Part shown: in pieces, positions 24,501 through 36,261 of the stretch
Layout: the number at the start of each line of letters is the position of its first letter
Position numbering within the stretch: position 1 is the first letter of the stretch
Assembly: GCA_934045905.1 (NCBI GenBank)
Contig: OW203768.1
Span: 4,616,316-4,680,315 of the forward strand
Reading direction: 5' to 3'
DNA length: 64,000 nucleotides
Origin: Leuctra nigra
Lineage: Eukaryota > Arthropoda > Insecta > Plecoptera > Leuctridae
Program-made: the position numbers and the translations under genes
The notes under the pieces: generated by a model
Databases searched by the model: none
What the model was told of the DNA's origin: nothing
What the model saw: only the letters and a program-made list of their open reading frames with translations

Positions 24501-26505
24501 CTGGGGACGATGTAACTCATGTTTGTTGTGACCTCCAGGGTGACTCCGGCGGCCCCATGGTCGTCAACGGCGAGGTTGTCGGTATCGTGTCTTGGGGACG
24601 ATGTAACTCATGTTTGTTGTGACCTCCAGGGTTACTCCGGCGGCCCCATGGTCGTCAACGGCGAGGTTGTCGGTATCGTGTCTTGGGGACGCTGTAACTC
24701 ATGTTTGTTGTGACCTCCAGGGTGACTCCGGCGGCCCCATGGTCGTCAACGGCGAGGTTGTCGGTGTCGTGTCTTGGGAACGATGTAACTCATGTTTGTT
24801 GTGACCTCCAGGGTGACTCCGGCGGCCCCATGGTCGTCAACGGCGAGGTTGTCGGTGTCGTGTCTTGGGAACGATGTAACTCATGTTTGTTGTGACCTCC
24901 AGGGTGACTCCGGCGGCCCCATGGTCGTCGACGGCGAGGTTGTCGGTGTCGTGTCTTGGGGACGATGTAACTTATGTTTGTTGTGACCTCCAGGGTGACT
25001 CCGGCGGCCCCATGGTCGTCAACGGCGAGGTTGTCGGTATCGTGTCCTAGGGACGATGTAACTCATGTTTGTTGTGACCTCCAGGGTGACTCCGGCGGCC
25101 CCATGGTCGTCAACGGCGAGGTTGTCGGTATCGTGTCCTGGGGACGATGTAACTCATGTTTGTTGTGACCTCCAGGGTGACTCCGGCGGCCCCATGGTCG
25201 TCAACGGCGAGGTTGTCGGTATCGTGTCTTGGGGACGATGTAACTCATGTTTGTTGTGACCTCCAGGGTGACTCCGGCGGCCCCATGGTCGTCAACGGCG
25301 AGGTTGTCGGTATCGTGTCCTGGGGACGCTGTAACTCATGTTTGTTGTGACCTCCAGGGTGACTCCGGCGGCCCCATGGTCGTCAACGGCGAGGTTGTCG
25401 GTATCGTGTCCTGGGGACGATGTAACTCATGTTTGTTGTGACCTCCAGGGTGACTCCGGCGGCCCCATGGTCGTCAACGGCGAGGTTGTCGGTATCGTGT
25501 CTTGGGGACGATGTAACTCATGTTTGTTGTGACCTCCAGGGTGACTCCGGCGGCCCCATGGTCGTCAACGGCGAGGTTGTCGGTATCGTGTCCTGGGGAC
25601 GATGTAACTCATGTTTGTTGTGACCTCCAGGGTGACTCCGGCGGCCCCATGGTCGTCAACGGCGAGGTTGTCGGCATCGTGTCTTGGGGACGATGTAACT
25701 CATGTTTGTTGTGACCTCCAGGGTGACTCCGGCGGCCCCATGGTCGTCAACGGCGAGGTTGTCGGTATCGTGTCCTAGGGACGATGTAACTCATGTTTGT
25801 TGTGACCTCCAGGGTGACTCCGGCGGCCCCATGGTCGTCAACGGCGAGGTTGTCGGTATCGTGTCCTGGGGACGATGTAACTCATGTTTGTTGTGACCTC
25901 CAGGGTGACTCCGGCGGCCCCATGGTCGTCAACGGCGAGGTTGTCGGTATCGTGTCCTGGGGACGATGTAACTCATGTTTGTTGTGACCTCCAGGGTGAC
26001 TCCGGCGGCCCCATGGTCGTCAACGGCGGGGTTGTCGGTATCGTGTCCTGGGGACGATGTAACTCATGTTTGTTGTGACCTCCAGGGTGACTCCGGCGGC
26101 CCCATGGTCGTCAACGGCGAGGTTGTCGGTATCGTGTCCTAGGGACGATGTAACTCATGTTTGTTGTGACCTCCAGGGTGACTCCGGCGGCCCCATGGTC
26201 GTCAACGGCGAGGTTGTCGGTATCGTGTCCTGGGGACGATGTAACTCATGTTTGTTGTGACCTCCAGGGTGACTCCGGCGGCCCCATGGTCGTCAACGGC
26301 GAGGTTGTCGGTATCGTGTCCTGGGGACGATGTAACTCATGTTTGTTGTGACCTCCAGGGTGACTCTGGCGGCCCCATGGTCGTCAACGGCGAGGTTGTC
26401 GGTATCGTGTCCTGGGGACGTGGCTGCGCTCTTCCCGGCTATCCCGGTGTTTACACCAGGGTTTCCGCTGTCCGAGCGTGGATCAACACCAACTCTCCGG
26501 AGTAA
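18546..26505 (+). CDS. Trypsin B, secreted digestive serine protease (six exons, 260 aa)
   Basis: Exons: 18546-18591, 19618-19721, 21048-21272, 22846-22959, 23712-23858, 26359-26505, 783 nt in all, each the same length and phase as in A. Signal peptide [16 protein letters not shown], activation peptide ending LDGR, mature start [15 protein letters not shown]. Triad His76 (TAAHC), Asp120 (DYDICLF), Ser215 (GDSGGP); Asp209 (LDFCQ) predicts Lys/Arg specificity. The enzyme should act in the gut lumen like A. Exons 3 and 6 are each preceded by arrays of their own acceptor (8 and 28 copies). The upstream acceptor of exon 3 keeps what looks like the original branch site (ggctaatct) while later copies do not, so correct splicing to the last copy is not assured. 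The coding sequence itself is intact. Confidence 0.82.
19740..19870. mobile_element. Transposon-derived segment at the end of intron 2 (gene B)
   Basis: The stretch gtccgtctgaatcgtttggcgctgg, ttcgttccaatcag, tagccgttttagagatatc, cacttccggtttcaaaatggcg matches the repeat family at 58.9-59.3 kb and 62.5-62.7 kb, where the same words occur in the same order. It ends a few bases before the first exon 3 acceptor (19878). The same segment is at 28419-28549 in C. Confidence 0.7.
19879..21047 (+). repeat. 8-copy, 167-bp array of acceptor plus exon 3 start (trypsin B)
   Basis: Exon starts after ccatcttccag occur at 19879 and every 167 bp to 21048: 1169 bp, exactly 7 x 167, eight copies. Each copy encodes [17 protein letters not shown].. 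through the catalytic histidine to GTDQHN. Non-terminal copies then read on as [13 protein letters not shown] and stop. Only the last continues to [11 protein letters not shown]. Copies vary at aacagtgtc/aacagtgcc/aacaatgcc and caaca/cagca. Confidence 0.97.
21400..22045. mobile_element. Dispersed element in intron 3 of gene B
   Basis: Begins near gatttggcgagcggctcat and ends at ggtgctcgctcttcaacgcgttgcacagagcg. It shares ordered words with 46.9-48.0 kb: cattttgca, ttttcagccc, cacttattgaca, ggctattctca and tggatcrta. It also has gcgagc near the start and gctcgct near the end. Non-coding. The copy in C is at 33755-34399. Confidence 0.6.
23908..26358 (+). repeat. 28-copy array of catalytic-Ser exon fragment (trypsin B, exon 6)
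   Basis: Exon starts from 23908 to 26359: 2451 bp, equal to 27 x 91 minus 6. One short 85-bp unit (gatgttgtttaatgtgacc, near 23970) explains the minus 6. Hence 28 copies. Several copies carry tcctaggga (Trp to TAG), for example near 25049, 25777 and 26141. Others carry tgggaacg (near 24779 and 24870). The last 218 bp before the terminal exon match the A array unit by unit. Confidence 0.96.
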
Positions 26506-27024
26506 CTCAAGACATTTGTTGAAACATTTGTCAGAAATATAACTGAATATTGAATATGAACAGATTTTGAGTTGCTTCTATTTCCTTGTGTTCGTATTTC
26601 CCATATCTTTGCACTGCGACAAAAGACCTGTTTTTCAATGCTCTGCCAAAATCAGTAGTTCAGTGATCATTCAAGGAATATTATTGATTATTAACATGGC
26701 AATATTTTCCCAATTAACTGTTTTAAATCCAGCAGATCATTGATAAACTGAACTTAGTAGGCGATTAATGCAAAGCATGAAGATTATTTGATGATAGAAG
26801 GACCAAGACAAACACGATAATTAAGTTTCTATTGTGAACATACTTTGAACTTTTCAGAGTAAACATGACACAGGAAGGTTCACAAAGTAGCAGCGATTCG
26901 AGCGTTAACTTTCAAGTTAACAATTACACAAACAATTACATTTGTAAAAGATATTAATAAAGATCGGGTTAAAATCAATTGGAATAACGCATAACGTCAA
27001 ACTCCACAAAATATTTCAGATACC

Positions 27025-27225
27025 ACACACTGATTTTGCCAAGAGCCGATTTCATTGGATTATCGGTGCATAGAACGATTCAGCAGTTTTTATCGTCTTT
27101 AAAACCTCGATCAATTATTATTTTTGAAGCATCTTGCATCACATATTATCAGATAACGAACTCAGCGCACGATGAATGTGAGTGTGTAAGACTATGTGAC
27201 AGACAGAGAGGGCATTTGAGTCACC
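27025..27225 (+). promoter_or_regulatory. Promoter region of trypsin copy C
   Basis: Nearly identical to 18345-18545 (two visible base changes: gcgcac for gcgtac and ccac for ctac). No TATA box at the expected place. It could still drive transcription of the damaged copy. Confidence 0.5.
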
Positions 27226-28557
27226 ATGATGAGATTTGCACTTCTCGCATGTCTCGTGGCTCTTGCCGTTGGTAAGTAGGAACTTCATTATATTTCTAAG
27301 TCAAGGTAATTACTTAATGCTACATACTAACTTTATAAGAACATAATATTTATTCTATAGTGAATCATTTTATACCTTGTCACGCATACAATTAATAATT
27401 TCAAGTTTAAGTATTCTTGAGTTTGCTTCACTTTTAAAAATTGTTGAGTTTGGTAAATAAATATCTTTGTGTCGATTTGAAGTAAAGAAGTAAATAACCT
27501 ATGGTTTTAGTTGTGGCTTTATTTTAAAACTGTGATTCCAAGCCATCATTTGGTAGTTGGTACCCATAATTTTTTTGTTGTGTTTGTTTCAAAAAGTTAA
27601 AAATGTCAATAAGTACATACGTTTTCTACTGATTGGGCTGAAAAATTAAAAAGAAAAGAAAATGATAATTTAAATTTCTATGCAACATTTTAACTTGATC
27701 TGATCATTTTAATTTTTCAACCAATCAAGAGATTTGTATTTTAAGGGTAGGTTAACCAATCAACGGATTTCAATTAAATGTATAAACCTCTACAACGACG
27801 ACCTCCTCAACAACTGAAAAATTTTGATTTAATGTGTCAAGCAGTGTGAAGTCAATTTAATTTCTCAACCAATTAGAGGGCAGCGCTCAGAAACTATACA
27901 TCATAAGTTAGATTATATTAGGGCCGGCATTATACTCTTAGTTTGAGCTACGGTTAGCTTAAGCTCCACTTCCGAAAACTTGGTTTATTATACCATTATA
28001 TACTGCAATTTAATTCCGGAGTCTATTTCCTCAGTTTAAACTAACCTCAGGCTATATTGACTGGAGTTTTTTAAAGCTATGCCGCAGTGTAATTGATACA
28101 CCACATTTCCCGAAGTGGAGCTTAGCTAAACCGAAGATTAAACTAATGGCAATATGGCCCCTTAGTAAGCAAAATTTTAGCTCGATCGGAAAAAAACAAA
28201 GAGTCCAAAGTGTCAAATCGCTTAGCTCGATCAATAAAGATAAAATGTCAATACTATGGCCTAACAGTAAGTTGTAAGCAAGACATCTATTCTTCAGGCA
28301 ACCCGCTGCTGACAGGGCAGAATGTGATGCCGAGGGTCCCACAGTTGGACGGCAGGATTGTTGGAGGTAGAACGCCACAATCGAGGAGATCCCATGGCAG
28401 GTAAGCACCTTACAGTATCAGTAGTCCGTCTGAATCGTTTGGCGCTGGTTTCGTTCCAATCAGTCTAGCCGTTTTAGAGATATCACGGCACTTCCGGTTT
28501 CAAAATGGCGACTTCCTGCTGATTTTATGGCTAATCTACTGTGGCGCCATCTTCCAG

Positions 28558-31500
28558 GTTTCCCTGACACTGTTCAGCATGCACTTCTGCGGCGGCTCCA
28601 ACATCAAAGCCTCCTGGATCATGACTGCCGCACACTGCGCGCTGCAACAGTTCACCTCCTACACTGTCCGTGTCGGTACAGACCAACACAACAGTGCCTC
28701 ACGCACGGTGGCGCCATCTTCCAGGTCTCCCTGACACTGTTCAGCATGCACTTCTGCGGCGGCTCCATCATCAAAGCCTCCTGGATCATGACTGCCGCAC
28801 ACTGCGCGCTGCAACAGTTCACCTCCTACACTGTCCGTGTCGGTACAGACCAACACAACAGTGTCTCACGCACGGTGGCGCCATCTTCCAGGTTTCCCTG
28901 ACACTGTTCAGCATGCACTTCTGCGGCGGCTCCATCATCAAAGCCTCCTGGATCATGACTGCCGCACACTGCGCGCTGCAACAGTTCACCTCCTACACTG
29001 TCCGTGTCGGTACAGACCAACACAACAGTGTCTCACGCACGGTGGCGCCATCTTCCAGGTCTCCCTGACACTGTTCAGCATGCACTTCTGCGGCGGCTCC
29101 ATCATCAAAGCCTCCTGGATCATGACTGCCGCACACTGCGCGCTGCAACAGTTCACCTCCTACACTGTCCGTGTCGGTACAGACCAACACAACAATGCCT
29201 CACGCACGGTGGCGCCATCTTCCAGGTTTCCCTGACACTGTTCAGCATGCACTTCTGCGGCGGCTCCATCATCAAAGCCTCCTGGATCATGACTGCCGCA
29301 CACTGCGCGCTGCAACAGTTCACCTCCTACACTGTCCGTGTCGGTACAGACCAACACAACAGTGTCTCACGCACGGTGGCGCCATCTTCCAGGTTTCCCT
29401 GACACTGTTCAGCATGCACTTCTGCGGCGGCTCCATCATCAAAGCCTCCTGGATCATGACTGCCGCACACTGCGCGCTGCAACAGTTCACCTCCTACACT
29501 GTCCGTGTCGGTACAGACCAACACAACAATGCCTCACGCAAGGTGGCGCCATCTTCCAGGTTTCCCTGACACTGTTCAGCATGCACTTCTGCGGCGGCTC
29601 CATCATCAAAGCCTCCTGGATCATGACTGCCGCACACTGCGCGCTGCAACAGTTCACCTCCTACACTGTCCGTGTCGGTACAGACCAGCACAACAGTGTC
29701 TCACGCACGGTGGCGCCATCTTCCAGGTTTCCCTGACACTGTTCAGCATGCACTTCTGCGGCGGCTCCATCATCAAAGCCTCCTGGATCATGACTGCCGC
29801 ACACTGCGCGCTGCAACAGTTCACCTCCTACACTGTCCGTGTCGGTACAGACCAGCACAACAGTGTCTCACGCACGGTGGCGCCATCTTCCAGGTTTCCC
29901 TGACACTGTTCAGCATGCACTTCTGCGGCGGCTCCATCATCAAAGCCTCCTGGATCATGACTGCCGCACACTGCGCGCTGCAACAGTTCACCTCCTACAC
30001 TGTCCGTGTCGGTACAGACCAACACAACAATGCCTCACGCACGGTGGCGCCATCTTCCAGGTTTCCCTGACACTGTTCAGCATGCACTTCTGCGGCGGCT
30101 CCATCATCAAAGCCTCCTGGATCATGACTGCCGCACACTGCGCGCTGCAACAGTTCACCTCCTACACTGTCCGTGTCGGTACAGACCAGCACAACAGTGT
30201 CTCACGCACGGTGGCGCCATCTTCCAGGTTTCCCTGACACTGTTCAGCATGCACTTCTGCGGCGGCTCCATCATCAAAGCCTCCTGGATCATGACTGCCG
30301 CACACTGCGCGCTGCAACAGTTCACCTCCTACACTGTCCGTGTCGGTACAGACCAACACAACAGTGTCTCACGCACGGTGGCGCCATCTTCCAGGTTTCC
30401 CTGACACTGTTCAGCATGCACTTCTGCGGCGGCTCCATCATCAAAGCCTCCTGGATCATGACTGCCGCACACTGCGCGCTGCAACAGTTCACCTCCTACA
30501 CTGTCCGTGTCGGTACAGACCAACACAACAGTGTCTCACGCACGGTGGCGCCATCTTCCAGGTTTCCCTGACACTGTTCAGCATGCACTTCTGCGGCGGC
30601 TCCATCATCAAAGCCTCCTGGATCATGACTGCCGCACACTGCGCGCTGCAACAGTTCACCTCCTACACTGTCCGTGTCGGTACAGACCAACACAACAGTG
30701 TCTCACGCACGGTGGCGCCATCTTCCAGGTTTCCCTGACACTGTTCAGCATGCACTTCTGCGGCGGCTCCATCATCAAAGCCTCCTGGATCATGACTGCC
30801 GCACACTGCGCGCTGCAACAGTTCACCTCCTACACTGTCCGTGTCGGTACAGACCAACACAACAGTGTCTCACGCACGGTGGCGCCATCTTCCAGGTTTC
30901 CCTGACACTGTTCAGCATGCACTTCTGCGGCGGCTCCATCATCAAAGCCTCCTGGATCATGACTGCCGCACACTGCGCGCTGCAACAGTTCACCTCCTAC
31001 ACTGTCCGTGTCGGTACAGACCAACACAACAGTGCCTCACGCACGGTGGCGCCATCTTCCAGGTTTCCCTGACACTGTTCAGCATGCACTTCTGCGGCGG
31101 CTCCATCATCAAAGCCTCCTGGATCATGACTGCCGCACACTGCGCGCTGCAACAGTTCACCTCCTACACTGTCCGTGTCGGTACAGACCAACACAACAGT
31201 GCCTCACGCACGGTGGCGCCATCTTCCAGGTTTCCCTGACACTGTTCAGCATGCACTTCTGCGGCGGCTCCATCATCAAAGCCTCCTGGATCATGACTGC
31301 CGCACACTGCGCGCTGCAACAGTTCACCTCCTACACTGTCCGTGTCGGTACAGACCAACACAACAGTGTCTCACGCACGGTGGCGCCATCTTCCAGGTTT
31401 CCCTGACACTGTTCAGCATGCACTTCTGCGGCGGCTCCATCATCAAAGCCTCCTGGATCATGACTGCCGCACACTGCGCGCTGCAACAGTTCACCTCCTA

Positions 31501-33400
31501 CACTGTCCGTGTCGGTACAGACCAACACAACAGTGCCTCACGCACGGTGGCGCCATCTTCCAGGTCTCCCTGACACTGTTCAGCATGCACTTCTGCGGCG
31601 GCTCCATCATCAAAGCCTCCTGGATCATGACTGCCGCACACTGCGCGCTGCAACAGTTCACCTCCTACACTGTCCGTGTCGGTACAGACCAACACAACAG
31701 TGTCTCACGCACGGTGGCGCCATCTTCCAGGTTTCCCTGACACTGTTCAGCATGCACTTCTGCGGCGGCTCCATCATCAAAGCCTCCTGGATCATGACTG
31801 CCGCACACTGCGCGCTGCAACAGTTCACCTCCTACACTGTCCGTGTCGGTACAGACCAACACAACAGTGTCTCACGCACGGTGGCGCCATCTTCCAGGTC
31901 TCCCTGACACTGTTCAGCATGCACTTCTGCGGCGGCTCCATCATCAAAGCCTCCTGGATCATGACTGCCGCACACTGCGCGCTGCAACAGTTCACCTCCT
32001 ACACTGTCCGTGTCGGTACAGACCAACACAACAATGCCTCACGCACGGTGGCGCCATCTTCCAGGTTTCCCTGACACTGTTCAGCATGCACTTCTGCGGC
32101 GGCTCCATCATCAAAGCCTCCTGGATCATGACTGCCGCACACTGCGCGCTGCAACAGTTCACCTCCTACACTGTCCGTGTCGGTACAGACCAACACAACA
32201 GTGTCTCACGCACGGTGGCGCCATCATCCAGGTTTCCCTGACACTGTTCAGCATGCACTTCTGCGGCGGCTCCATCATCAAAGCCTCCTGGATCATGACT
32301 GCCGCACACTGCGCGCTGCAACAGTTCACCTCCTACACTGTCCGTGTCGGTACAGACCAACACAACAATGCCTCACGCAAGGTGGCGCCATCTTCCAGGT
32401 TTCCCTGACACTGTTCAGCATGCACTTCTGCGGCGGCTCCATCATCAAAGCCTCCTGGATCATGACTGCCGCACACTGCGCGCTGCAACAGTTCACCTCC
32501 TACACTGTCCGTGTCGGTACAGACCAGCACAACAGTGTCTCACGCACGGTGGCGCCATCTTCCAGGTTTCCCTGACACTGTTCAGCATGCACTTCTGCGG
32601 CGGCTCCATCATCAAAGCCTCCTGGATCATGACTGCCGCACACTGCGCGCTGCAACAGTTCACCTCCTACACTGTCCGTGTCGGTACAGACCAGCACAAC
32701 AGTGTCTCACGCACGGTGGCGCCATCTTCCAGGTTTCCCTGACACTGTTCAGCATGCACTTCTGCGGCGGCTCCATCATCAAAGCCTCCTGGATCATGAC
32801 TGCCGCACACTGCGCGCTGCAACAGTTCACCTCCTACACTGTCCGTGTCGGTACAGACCAACACAACAATGCCTCACGCACGGTGGCGCCATCTTCCAGG
32901 TTTCCCTGACACTGTTCAGCATGCACTTCTGCGGCGGCTCCATCATCAAAGCCTCCTGGATCATGACTGCCGCACACTGCGCGCTGCAACAGTTCACCTC
33001 CTACACTGTCCGTGTCGGTACAGACCAGCACAACAGTGCCTCACGCACGGTGGCGCCATCTTCCAGGTTTCCCTGACACTGTTCAGCATGCACTTCTGCG
33101 GCGGCTCCATCATCAAAGCCTCCTGGATCATGACTGCCGCACACTGCGCGCTGCAACAGTTCACCTCCTACACTGTCCGTGTCGGTACAGACCAACACAA
33201 CAGTGTCTCACGCACGGTGGCGCCATCTTCCAGGTTTCCCTGACACTGTTCAGCATGCACTTCTGCGGCGGCTCCATCATCAAAGCCTCCTGGATCATGA
33301 CTGCCGCACACTGCGCGCTGCAACAGTTCACCTCCTACACTGTCCGTGTCGGTACAGACCAACACAACAGTGTCTCACGCACGGTGGCGCCATCTTCCCG
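28558..33400 (+). repeat. 30-copy, 167-bp array of acceptor plus exon 3 start (copy C)
   Basis: Exon starts from 28558 to 33401: 4843 bp, exactly 29 x 167, hence 30 copies against 8 in B. Blocks of neighbouring copies are repeated: the string of variants around 28.8-29.9 kb (aggtctccc, then aacaatgcc, then cgcaaggtgg) returns around 31.7-32.9 kb, so whole groups were copied. The last copy has lost its acceptor AG. Confidence 0.97.
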
Positions 33401-33754
33401 GTTTCCCTGACACTGTTCAGCATGCACTTCTGCGGCGGCTCCATCATCAAAGCCTCCTGGATCATGACTGCCGCACACTGCGCGCTGCAACAGTTCACCT
33501 CCTACACTGTCCGTGTCGGTACAGACCAACACAACAATGGCGGCATCATATACACCATGGCGCAGAAGATCATGAACAGTCAGTACAACTCGGCCACGTC
33601 AGACTACGACATATGCCTCTTCAGGGTAGGTCCAGTTTATAAACATTGACAATTTGCAAATGGGGATAGGAAAGTAAATATATTTTGTAATAACTTCATG
33701 AAAAAAACTACCCTTATATCGAAACAGTACACTGGTCAAGCTGTAAAAAATGTG

Positions 33755-34399
33755 AAAAAATGTGATTTGGCGAGCGGCTCATTCTGCACTTTTGAACACC
33801 TTCTCTATTTTTTTTTGTGTTTGGCCCGACGCCACAGGCCACAATTTTTTTCCGATCGAGCTGAATTTTGCCAACATACTAATATCACTAATATCATTCT
33901 TAGCTAATCGTGTATAGTTTTTGAGAGCTACCCTTCAAAAACTTCAATATAAATTACAGGTTGAAGTTGCAGAAAAACTTAAGTAAAATGATTGGTTCAA
34001 AAATAAAAATATCTCTTGATTGGTCGACAATCAAAATGTTCCGATTAGGTTCACATTTTGCAAGGACATTAAAACTAAGTACCATTTTCGATTTTTTACA
34101 AGTTTTCAGCCCAATCGGTAAAATAATACATACACTTATTGACATTTAAAAATAGAATGTCATAAGAGATTGTATCGACATTTAATTTCCAGAACAACTT
34201 TTTCTTTATGGGTCAGAGTATATTAATGGCTATTCTCAGCTTCAATGAAGATCGGTAATTTAATTTTGATCGAGTGGATCGTATTTCAATTCACTTTGAA
34301 TGTATATTATGTTTTCTGTGCGTTACGATATTCCGGTTGGAGATGTTGTGCGTTTCGGTGCTCGCTCTTCAACGCGTTGCACAGAGCGTGGTCCCCTAC
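33755..34399. mobile_element. Copy of the dispersed intron 3 element in C
   Basis: Equivalent of 21400-22045 after the segmental duplication, with a longer T tract (near 33809) and a few substitutions. Not an independent insertion. Confidence 0.6.
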
Positions 34400-36261
34400 A
34401 TACGGGAATTTACACTCAATTTGAAGTATTTTGGTGGGCATTATGCAATCTACTCTGACGTCACACTTTACCAAAATCTAACTGGGGGGCAGATGCTTTC
34501 AGTAAATAAGTAAAAAGTTATTTAAAATGTTATTTAAAATAAGATTAAACTATTTAAATATAGTTTGTGCCCCAGCAAAATAAACCATAGCAACCTCATC
34601 ATTGCTACTAACCTTATAACAATGTTCCATTGCAACATGGGGATGCAACTGCCAACTACCCTATTCTACGCACCAAAAACTCTGTTGATATTTTCATACG
34701 ATTTGAGTCATATTTTCATCCTTTTTAGAATAGGGAAGTATCGTGAAATTTTATTCTGGTAAATATCTAATTATCGACACAAATAATAGTGACAAAAACA
34801 CTTAATACCAGTGAAATCTATAACGTTTTCATTCATATTAATCAAATTCAAATACCATAGATAATATTGGCGGGAAAAAGCGGTTTTTAACAAGAATCAG
34901 AACTGTGATGTCAATTCCAAGTCTTCAACAAGTTGTTACTATGGTGATTCCTTTGTTGCCATGGAAATATAGCAAATTGAGATGTCATTGTCAATTTTCC
35001 TGTTTTTAAATTAGAAGAGATCTTTCAAACTTTGTAAATTCGTTCCTTGAAAACAGTTCATCCCACAACAAAAATAATAACACATCTGTATTCAGCATCA
35101 TCTCAACTTTCATAAAACAATATTATTCTGAAATCAATCTGCACGAGAGTTCCCTATTATGATGATAATATAGCACAGAATCCTTGGAAATGTTTGCAGC
35201 TGGACGACCCGATCGAGTTCGGAGCGACTGCGATGCCGATAGCTTTGCCTCTGCAAGACCAGCCCACAGCTGCCGGAGTCATCGCCTCCGTGTCGGGCTG
35301 GGGAGCTAACTCGGTAGGATTCTCCTCTCCTTTCAACTATCTCTAGAGTTACTCGTTGCATGCTCTGTATGAACTGTGAGAGTAGATACTCGGACACCCA
35401 ACGAATCATGAAAGAGTATTTGCACGAAACGGATCAGCTGCTTGTCCGGTTCCATGACAATCAATCATTGTTATTATCAATGAAATCAGAGCTCATCTAC
35501 AAGAGTTTGATGACGAGTTAGCACAGACTTATAGGAAGATGCCATCAATTTTTTTTCAGACAATCCTTTTCTTTCACACACCTTTTTATGATTTGTCGGG
35601 TGTATTCAATGTTGTAGGTTACAATGTTTTACTTCTTGTTAGTTTATTAAATTTGTGTGTAATTGTTGATATTCATTTCATCTTAATTATTTCCAATTTA
35701 TCATCTGTAGGTATATATTATGTGGCTTGCACTGAGATTTTGTTCAGTGCGAGAAACGTGCACTTAGGTCGTGCAACTTGGCCAGTGGAAAACACAAACA
35801 CTGAGCGGTGAGACCGATTTAAACATTATCTGGGTGTATGATTTCTAACAATGTCCAGGTACCCAAGTATCTGTCCTATTTATTGTTGAAACAGGGACTA
35901 GGGTACCTAAATATCAAACTGTACTCGATAATTTATTAGAAAACAAAGCCACATTAATAATTTTTAAATTGGTCTATTCTGAGTTTCTTCTGAAAGCCAA
36001 GCAAGGTCTATAGATGTGATCCTCACGGCCTACTTGTCGATCTGCATCTGTGACTTGTACCGCAGACCGACGGCGCGTACCCCGTCCTGCTGCAAGTGGT
36101 CGACATCCCCGTCGTCTCCAACGCAGAGTGTGACGTCATATACGGCGAGGGCTCCGTCACACCCCGCATGATATGCGCAGGCGTCCCAGAGGGTGGCCTC
36201 GACTTCTGTCAGGTAACACCAAACCTCTTTTACGGCACTGGAATTGTGTTGCAACCTCCAG

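Larger units (their letters stand above)
17679..36261 (+). repeat. Tandem segmental duplication giving genes B and C
   Basis: From the last exon of A onward, sequence recurs at a constant offset of 8680 bp (17825/26505, 18546/27226, 19618/28298). The offset becomes 8679 after a 1-bp deletion in C exon 2. After the exon 3 arrays it is 12353 and then 12354 (22846/35200, 23712/36066). The change of 3674 bp is 22 x 167, the difference in array length. Only scattered single-base differences are visible in the introns, so the event is recent. Both breakpoints fall inside the exon 6 arrays. Confidence 0.93.

Noticed and set aside
28298..33625. Idea that the exon 2 deletion in C is cancelled by reading through one extra 167-bp copy
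   Set aside because: Checked by codon: exon 2 of 103 nt leaves two bases, so any exon 3 copy reads AGG TTT CCC TGA and stops. The lesions do not compensate.
19848..33649. 132-codon frames across the 167-bp arrays (MSVQTNTTV.. and similar)
   Set aside because: They read one unit in a shifted frame and the next in the true frame, because 167 is 2 mod 3. No start context or conservation supports them.
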